Of a DNA stretch of 11,129 nt, positions 6,999 to 11,129 are shown piece by piece. Positions within the stretch are counted from its first letter, which is position 1; every line of letters begins with the position of its first letter. The notes below the pieces were generated by a model. That model was given only the letters and a program-made list of their open reading frames with translations. It was not told the DNA's origin and searched no databases. Source of the stretch: Vulcanimicrobiota bacterium (GTDB taxonomy: Bacteria; Vulcanimicrobiota; Vulcanimicrobiia; Vulcanimicrobiales; Vulcanimicrobiaceae); the NCBI GenBank assembly GCA_030038335.1, contig JASHPC010000133.1, positions 1 to 11,129 of the forward strand, read 5' to 3'. The translations under genes and the position numbers were made by a program.

Positions 6999-7709
6999 AT
7001 GAAATCACCAACCGTTTGGACTCATCCACCCCTCGAGCAATGGACGCAAGGCGGCCCGGTGCGGGCCGTCATGGACGGTAACCAGGTCGAGCAACTCGAA
7101 TCGACGAGCGAGGCCCGCATCGGCGACAGCAACGCCATGGGACTCTTCGGATTCGCGATCGGCACGACGCTCGTCGCCTGGGTACTCTCCGGCTGGGCAG
7201 CGATGCCCGGCGCGCTCGCCGCGGTGGTACCGCCGCTGCTCATCTTCTCCGGCGTCGCGCAGTTCGTTGCCGGACTGTACGCGTTTTCACGCACCCACTC
7301 GTGGGCCGGAACGACGCTGTGCTCCTATGGAGCGCTCTACGCCGTTGCCGGAGCCGCGATCTGGGGGCAGGCGATTGGAGCGATTCCGCGTCTTCCCGGC
7401 GACATGATCGTCCTCGCGGTAGGCCTCTTCTGCGCGAGCTATCTTTCGCTCGCGTTCACCATCGGCGCAATGCGCATCAATCGGTCGTATGCAATGATGA
7501 CCGCAGCAATGACGATTGCGCTCTCACTCGCGGGCGTGCAGCTTCTCGGGTCGAACCGGGAGCTCGGCTTCCTCGCGGGTTATTTCATGCTCGTGGCCGC
7601 GTTCTTCGCGTTCTACGCCGCAACGGCGCACGTCGTGAACTGCGCGTGGCGCGAAGAGGCGTTACCTCTCGGGACGATCTATCGCGACCGGGGACGCCGC
7701 GGAGTATAA
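6999..7709 (+). CDS. Acetate uptake transporter-like protein (AceTr / GPR1-FUN34-YaaH, SatP-like)
   Basis: This is a 236-residue integral membrane protein. A 45-residue hydrophilic N-terminus is followed by six hydrophobic segments at about 46-65, 72-95, 102-125, 133-155, 163-183 and 189-213. Family resemblance is seen in MGLFGFAIGT (47-56) at the entry of helix 1, the SYGALY segment (109-114) in helix 3, and the aromatic last helix AGYFMLVAAFFAFYAA (193-208). Known members (SatP/YaaH, yeast Ady2) carry acetate, and sometimes succinate, with protons. The canonical NPAPLGL signature is degenerate here: the aligned stretch reads DSNAMGL, losing the Asn and both prolines, so substrate range may differ. 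ATG 6999 gives the longest frame; an internal ATG at 7071 is an alternative that would shorten the polar tail. It is transcribed divergently from the PoxB-like operon, whose predicted product is acetate. An inverted repeat follows it. Confidence 0.85.
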   Translation: MKSPTVWTHPPLEQWTQGGPVRAVMDGNQVEQLESTSEARIGDSNAMGLFGFAIGTTLVAWVLSGWAAMPGALAAVVPPLLIFSGVAQFVAGLYAFSRTHSWAGTTLCSYGALYAVAGAAIWGQAIGAIPRLPGDMIVLAVGLFCASYLSLAFTIGAMRINRSYAMMTAAMTIALSLAGVQLLGSNRELGFLAGYFMLVAAFFAFYAATAHVVNCAWREEALPLGTIYRDRGRRGV

Positions 7710-7729
7710 CAAAACCGCACACTAACGCG

Positions 7730-7761
7730 AACGCCCGGCGGCGTAGGGTCTGCCGGGCGTT
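7730..7761 (+). terminator. Perfect 10-bp stem hairpin after the acetate transporter gene
   Basis: AACGCCCGGC (7730-7739) is exactly complementary to GCCGGGCGTT (7752-7761), with a 12-base loop. It lies 20 bases after the transporter stop and ends 12 bases before the earliest exporter start. The strong GC stem fits an intrinsic terminator, but the following bases (CCTTCG) are not a T-tract. It could instead be a Rho-linked 3'-end stabiliser or an attenuator-like element upstream of the next gene. Confidence 0.6.
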
Positions 7762-7773
7762 CCTTCGTAAGCC

Positions 7774-8694
7774 TTGCCCGTGCGCTTCCGCGTCGTCGTC
7801 GCTTTGCTCTACGTCGTCGCGGCGTGGGCGCTCAACACGGTCCTCGTCAAGCTCGTCTTCACGCAGATCTCACCGCTTGCGTTCATGGCGCTGCGCTTCG
7901 TCGTCATGCCTCCGCTCGCGCTCGTTCTCTTGCGGGTCGCAGGTGAGCGGCTCGCGATCGAACGGCGTGACGTCCCGTTGCTCGTCGCGTGCGGAGCGTG
8001 CGGCTACGGCGTCTATCAGTACTTCTGGATGCTAGGCCTCGCGCATACGACAGCCTTTGCCTCGGCGCTTCTCGGGAGTCTGGCACCGGTCTTCACGTTG
8101 ATTCTTCTCGCGCTCGCGAAGGTCGAGCGCATCCGCGGCATTCGCTGGGTCGGTGCGGCAATCGCACTGCTCGGCGTCGCAATGTTCGAAGGTGCGTTCG
8201 CCGGTCGAGCGACGGTGCGCCTCGGCGATGCGCTCACGCTCGCGGCAGCGCTCATCTTTGCGGGCTACAACGTGCTCTCCGCGCGACTCCTTTCGCGCTA
8301 CTCGCCGCTCTGTCTCGTCACGATAACGCTCTGGATCGGTGCCGCGATGATCGTTCCCGGAGGCCTGTGGGCTATCGTGCACACGCCGTACGCGAACTTG
8401 ACGTGGCAAGTGTGGGCAATCTTCACGTACGCGGTGCTCTTTCCGATTCTCTTGACGTATCCGGTGTGGACGTGGGCGATCGGGAAAGCCGGAGCCGCGC
8501 GCGTCTCGCTCTTCTCCTACCTCGTGCCGGTCATCGCCGGGCTGCTCTCCATACCGCTGCTTGGCGCAACGATTGCTCCCTACGAAATCGCCGGCAGCCT
8601 CGTCTGCATCTGCGGCATGATCGTTGCGACCGCGCTCTCACGGTTCTCGATCGCCGAGTGGTGGGCGTCCAGAACGCTCGGCATCGAGCGGTGA
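7774..8694 (+). CDS. EamA-family (DMT superfamily) metabolite transporter
   Basis: This 306-residue polytopic membrane protein has the duplicated EamA architecture, with ten hydrophobic segments in two halves (about 7-140 and 152-288). Helix 1 'AAWALNTVLVKLVF' and the helix 3-4 region ending 'LGSLAPVFTLILLAL' (100-114) are typical. The second half repeats the pattern at 'FSYLVPVIAGLLSIPLLG' (247-264). Members export or import small metabolites such as amino acids or nucleobases; nothing visible specifies the cargo. An in-frame TAA at 7768-7770 limits the start to TTG 7774 or GTG 7780, since the first in-frame ATG is 37 codons further in and would delete helix 1. No ribosome-binding sequence is evident for either. 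The 3' end overlaps the opposing TRIC-family gene by 57 bases, so this tail (SRFSIAEWW onward) also encodes the other protein's C-terminus on the opposite strand. Confidence 0.88.
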   Translation: MPVRFRVVVALLYVVAAWALNTVLVKLVFTQISPLAFMALRFVVMPPLALVLLRVAGERLAIERRDVPLLVACGACGYGVYQYFWMLGLAHTTAFASALLGSLAPVFTLILLALAKVERIRGIRWVGAAIALLGVAMFEGAFAGRATVRLGDALTLAAALIFAGYNVLSARLLSRYSPLCLVTITLWIGAAMIVPGGLWAIVHTPYANLTWQVWAIFTYAVLFPILLTYPVWTWAIGKAGAARVSLFSYLVPVIAGLLSIPLLGATIAPYEIAGSLVCICGMIVATALSRFSIAEWWASRTLGIER

Positions 8695-9312
8695 CCACTG
8701 CGCCGGAGGAAGACTCCACCTTCGCGCGATCGCCGTCATGCGCAACGCAAAGCAGATCGCAACGGCGGGAACGGCGACGAGCGGTCCGCCCAATCCGAAC
8801 GCGTGCGCACCCGCGACGACGACGGCCGCAGCAAGCGCCGCAAGCGCGTAAATCTCCGCATGGAGCACGATCGGCGCGCGCGACGCGAGCACGTCGCGCG
8901 CGATGCCGCCTCCTATTCCGGTCAGTACGCCCAGGACAACGGCCATGGCGGGATCGATGCCTGACTCTAACGCCTTCTGCGTTCCCGTAACCGCAAACAG
9001 CCCGAGACCTGCAGCATCGAAGACCTGCACGGCGATACGGGCGCGCTCCAAACGCCGTCCAGCGAAAAAGCAGACGAGCGCTGCGGCAACGGCGATTGCG
9101 AGAACGTGCCATCCGCGAAACGCCTCGGGTGGCGTCACGCCGAGGATCACGTCGCGCGCCGTTCCACCGGCGACCGCCGTGACGAACGCGAGGACGAGAA
9201 CGCCGAAAATGTCCATGCGCCGGCGCACGGCGACGAGCGCGCCGCTGATGGCGAACGCGCACGAGCCTGCGAGCTCGAGCGCCGTGAACGTCGTTGCGCT
9301 GAGCTGATTCAC
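8638..9312 (-). CDS. TRIC / UPF0126 family membrane protein (cation channel-like)
   Basis: This 224-residue protein contains the internal duplication of the UPF0126 (YadS-like) family. The glycine-rich signature occurs twice, as AGGTARD (48-54) and GGGIARD (134-140). About seven hydrophobic segments are visible, beginning with 'TALELAGSCAFAISGALVA' (10-28). Bacterial homologues of this family form trimers resembling eukaryotic TRIC potassium channels, although the physiological role in bacteria is poorly known. The start must be GTG 9312: the next upstream in-frame codons lead within three triplets to the TAG of the preceding gene, and later starts would cut helix 1. It lies six bases after that gene and in the same reading frame, so it is probably the third gene of the right-hand operon. 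Its final 18 or so codons overlap the exporter gene in antisense. The C-terminal tail from about 198 is polar and slightly longer than typical family members. Confidence 0.88.
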   Translation of the reverse strand: MNQLSATTFTALELAGSCAFAISGALVAVRRRMDIFGVLVLAFVTAVAGGTARDVILGVTPPEAFRGWHVLAIAVAAALVCFFAGRRLERARIAVQVFDAAGLGLFAVTGTQKALESGIDPAMAVVLGVLTGIGGGIARDVLASRAPIVLHAEIYALAALAAAVVVAGAHAFGLGGPLVAVPAVAICFALRMTAIARRWSLPPAQWSPLDAERSGRPPLGDREP

Positions 9313-9318
9313 GCGACG

Positions 9319-9975
9319 CTAGAGCAGTCGCGCAAGATCGAAGGGGTATGCATATCGCCGCCCGCGATCGTCTTCGAATGAGAGCGTGCCGCGCAGTCTG
9401 TCTGCGTTTCCTCTGTTGCCCGTAAGAGAGCGGAGATCGAAGCCGCACGTGACGGTCCCAATCCAGCGCTCGACGACGCCGTTTGCCGTCGTGTAGTTGT
9501 CGATCGCCGGGCCGAAGACGCTCGTGTACACGCCCGATACCTTCCGTCCGTTCGCGCGTACCGTGAAGCCGTGAAAGCGAGAGAGGAAGTCACGTTGCGC
9601 CGCGTCCTCGGCGTCGCTGTGCGCGAAGATGACGAACTCGACGCGCCCCGCGCCTTGTCTCGCAAGCGCAGCTCCTTGCGCATCCGTGAAAGGCTGCTGC
9701 TGAAAGGCCGCGTAGTAGCTTGCGACGCGCACGCGCTCGAACGGCGTGCGCACGAGCACCGCGTCGATGGCTCTCTCGCCAGGAATGAGACGCAGCGTGT
9801 CACGTTGGCTGAAGATCTCGTATGCAGCTTCGGTCAATCCGGCGTGCTCGCGAGCAGCACGCGCACCCTGCTCGACGGCGGCGTGTATCTGCGCCGCGTT
9901 CAGAGAAAGCGCGTACGCGCAAGCGAGTCGCGGTGGGAGAAGCAGTACGGCGATCGCCGCCGCTGCAGGCTTCAC
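9319..9975 (-). CDS. Probable exported protein of unknown function
   Basis: I do not recognise this 218-residue protein. Starting at GTG 9975, it opens with Lys, a hydrophobic stretch (about 4-15, AAAAIAVLLLPP) and a cleavage-like region LACAYA (17-22), consistent with a Sec signal peptide. C19 is not in a proper lipobox, because Arg occupies the -3 position. The mature part begins with a helix (about 24-56) and then looks beta-rich: strands near 70-90, 110-120, 145-153, 165-178 and 195-210, with only one further cysteine (C177). The aromatic, strand-like segment SYYAAFQQQPFTDAQ (87-101) is prominent. GTG 9975 overlaps the stop of the PQQ dehydrogenase gene as GTGA, and the upstream in-frame start at 10053 would destroy the signal peptide, so this start is favoured. 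Tight coupling to an exported-type quinoprotein gene suggests a periplasmic partner, but that is inference only. Confidence 0.75.
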   Translation of the reverse strand: MKPAAAAIAVLLLPPRLACAYALSLNAAQIHAAVEQGARAAREHAGLTEAAYEIFSQRDTLRLIPGERAIDAVLVRTPFERVRVASYYAAFQQQPFTDAQGAALARQGAGRVEFVIFAHSDAEDAAQRDFLSRFHGFTVRANGRKVSGVYTSVFGPAIDNYTTANGVVERWIGTVTCGFDLRSLTGNRGNADRLRGTLSFEDDRGRRYAYPFDLARLL

Positions 9976-11129
9976 GAGCGGAGCGTGAAGACGTCGATCG
10001 ACGGCGCTCCGAGAACGCCCCACGCAAGGCGTGAGACGTTGCCCGACGTGCATGCAACGTACTCGGTTCCGCCCACTTCGTACGCAACGACGCCACCGGC
10101 AATCGCTCTACCCGTCGATAGCGAGAGCAGCTTATGACCGGTGCGCGCGTCGAAGACGAGTAGGTTCCCGTCGAGATCGCCCGTGAAGACGACGCCTCCC
10201 GCTGTCGGCGTGATCGCGCCGATCATCGGCGTCGGCGAGCGATACTTCCAGAGCACGTGTCCCGAATCAGCGTCGACCGCGGTCACCCAGCCGTACCACG
10301 TCTTCGAAGCGTCCGGCACGAACTCGCCGCCCAAGAACGTGTCGCCGCCCGTGAATCTCGCTTCACCGAGTTTGTACGTGCCGCAAGCGTGCACGCTGTT
10401 CACGTAGAGCGCGTTCGTCTGTGGGTCGTATGCCGGTCCGTTCCATTCGACGCCGCCGATCCAGCCGGGACAGACGTGCACCCCCGCGAACGTCGGCCTG
10501 CTGCGCGCGTTGCGAATCTCGGAGACCGGCAGTGCGTAGCGCATCGCGTGCGACGACGAGTCGAGCGCGTAGAGCATTGCGTTCTTTCCGGCAGCAACGA
10601 CCAGCGGCGTTCCGGCGCGCGTCGTGATGAGCGCCGGTGCTGCCGCCATGTCGTAGTCGTGCGAATCGTTTGCAACGAACTGATGGTACCACGCGAGCTT
10701 CCCGCTTCTCGCGTCGAGCGCAACGATCGAGTCGGTGTAGAGATTCGCGCCGGGACGGTACTCGGGAGAAAAGTCGGGCGCCGGATTTCCGACCGGAACG
10801 TAGAGCAGATCGGTCGCGGGGTCGAGGGAATACGTCGTCCACGTCGAGCCGCCTCCGGTTGCCGCAGTCGATGCCTTGCCCCACGTGTTCGCGCCCAGCT
10901 CAGAGCCTTGCGGAATCAAGTCGAAGCGCCAAATCTGCTTTCCGTCGCTCTCGCGAAACGCCATCATGCGGCCGCGCGCGCCCCAGTCGGCGCCGGCGAT
11001 CCCGAGATAGAGCACTCCGTTCCATGCGATCGGCGCAGCGCTGAAGAACTCCGACTTCTTCGGATCCGCCGCGACGATCGTCCAGATGACGCGGCCCGTC
11101 GAGGCGTCGAGCGCTTCGACCGTGCCGTC
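9972..11129 (-). CDS. PQQ-dependent dehydrogenase (quinoprotein beta-propeller), C-terminal part (runs off right edge)
   Basis: These 385 C-terminal residues are open to the right edge, so the N-terminus and any signal peptide are missing. Propeller-blade repeats of the type 'D-A-x-S/T-G-x-x-x-W' recur at 8-16, 139-147, 286-294 and 328-335. Quinoprotein alcohol dehydrogenase hallmarks are GNPAPDF (114-120, whose Asn corresponds to a metal/PQQ ligand in methanol dehydrogenase), RPGANLYTDSIVALDA (125-140), HDYD (157-160, supplying the probable catalytic Asp), and PGWIGGVEWN (221-230). The C-terminal AIAGGVVAYEVGGTEYVA (342-359) matches the family's closing blade. Such enzymes oxidise alcohols, aldehydes or sugars in the periplasm and hand electrons to a cytochrome c or to quinone. 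No haem-binding CxxCH is present in this part, so a fused C-terminal cytochrome is absent. The stop overlaps the next gene's GTG by four bases. The substrate is unknown. Confidence 0.9.
   Translation of the reverse strand, partial: DGTVEALDASTGRVIWTIVAADPKKSEFFSAAPIAWNGVLYLGIAGADWGARGRMMAFRESDGKQIWRFDLIPQGSELGANTWGKASTAATGGGSTWTTYSLDPATDLLYVPVGNPAPDFSPEYRPGANLYTDSIVALDARSGKLAWYHQFVANDSHDYDMAAAPALITTRAGTPLVVAAGKNAMLYALDSSSHAMRYALPVSEIRNARSRPTFAGVHVCPGWIGGVEWNGPAYDPQTNALYVNSVHACGTYKLGEARFTGGDTFLGGEFVPDASKTWYGWVTAVDADSGHVLWKYRSPTPMIGAITPTAGGVVFTGDLDGNLLVFDARTGHKLLSLSTGRAIAGGVVAYEVGGTEYVACTSGNVSRLAWGVLGAPSIDVFTLRS

Noticed and set aside
7989..8990. A 333-codon plus-strand frame overlapping the exporter and TRIC genes.
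   Set aside because: The translation is extremely Arg-rich, has no recognisable motif, and crosses two well-supported membrane protein genes in a different frame.
8531..9448. A 305-codon minus-strand frame across the TRIC-family gene.
   Set aside because: It is very Arg-rich and out of frame with the TRIC-family reading, which shows the duplicated GGxxARD signature.
9319..9975. Lipoprotein signal for the exported protein, based on Cys at residue 19.
   Set aside because: The residues before the Cys read R-L-A, lacking the Leu/Val/Ile required at -3 of a lipobox. A type I cleavage site fits better.
9976..10053. N-terminal extension of the exported protein to a start at 10053.
   Set aside because: It would place 26 polar, Arg-rich residues ahead of the signal peptide and overlap the dehydrogenase gene by 82 bases. 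GTG 9975 gives a GTGA junction and a clean signal sequence.

Overview
This window is GC-rich, densely packed bacterial chromosome: eight protein genes, two of them cut by the window edges. There are no RNA genes, insertion sequences, CRISPR arrays or phage genes that I can see. Genes overlap by 4 bases (ATGA or GTGA) or abut, and GTG or TTG starts are used. The content (quinone-linked dehydrogenases, acid-sugar metabolism, a PQQ dehydrogenase) suggests a free-living aerobic heterotroph, probably from soil. The phylum cannot be fixed from the sequence. Candidatus Eremiobacterota (WPS-2), or a similar little-cultured soil lineage, is only an impression from composition and gene style.

Left half, minus strand (6865 down to 1): one tightly coupled operon, read right to left. 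It runs from a PoxB-like thiamine-diphosphate/FAD enzyme, to an enolase-superfamily acid-sugar dehydratase (mandelate racemase subgroup), to a 1015-residue FAD/iron-sulfur D-2-hydroxyacid dehydrogenase with a C-terminal membrane segment, to the N-terminal 313 residues of a six-hairpin-type glycosidase-like protein that leaves the window. All three junctions are start/stop overlaps or direct abutments.

Centre: a 133-base divergent intergenic region (6866-6998) carries repeated TCGCTA/TAGCGA hexamers. To its right, on the plus strand, lie an acetate-transporter (AceTr/SatP family) gene, a 10-bp-stem hairpin, and an EamA-type drug/metabolite exporter with a non-ATG start.

Right part, minus strand (11129 down to 8638): a second compact operon. 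It encodes the C-terminal 385 residues of a PQQ-dependent alcohol/sugar-type dehydrogenase, a small probably exported protein of unknown function, and a TRIC/UPF0126 membrane protein. The last gene's 3' end overlaps the exporter gene tail to tail by 57 bases.

Inferred logic: sugar acids and hydroxyacids would be dehydrated or oxidised toward 2-keto acids and pyruvate, with electrons passed to quinone. The PoxB-like enzyme would decarboxylate pyruvate to acetate, and the divergent SatP-like protein would move acetate across the membrane. This reconstruction rests on family membership and gene order. None of the substrates is proven by the sequence.
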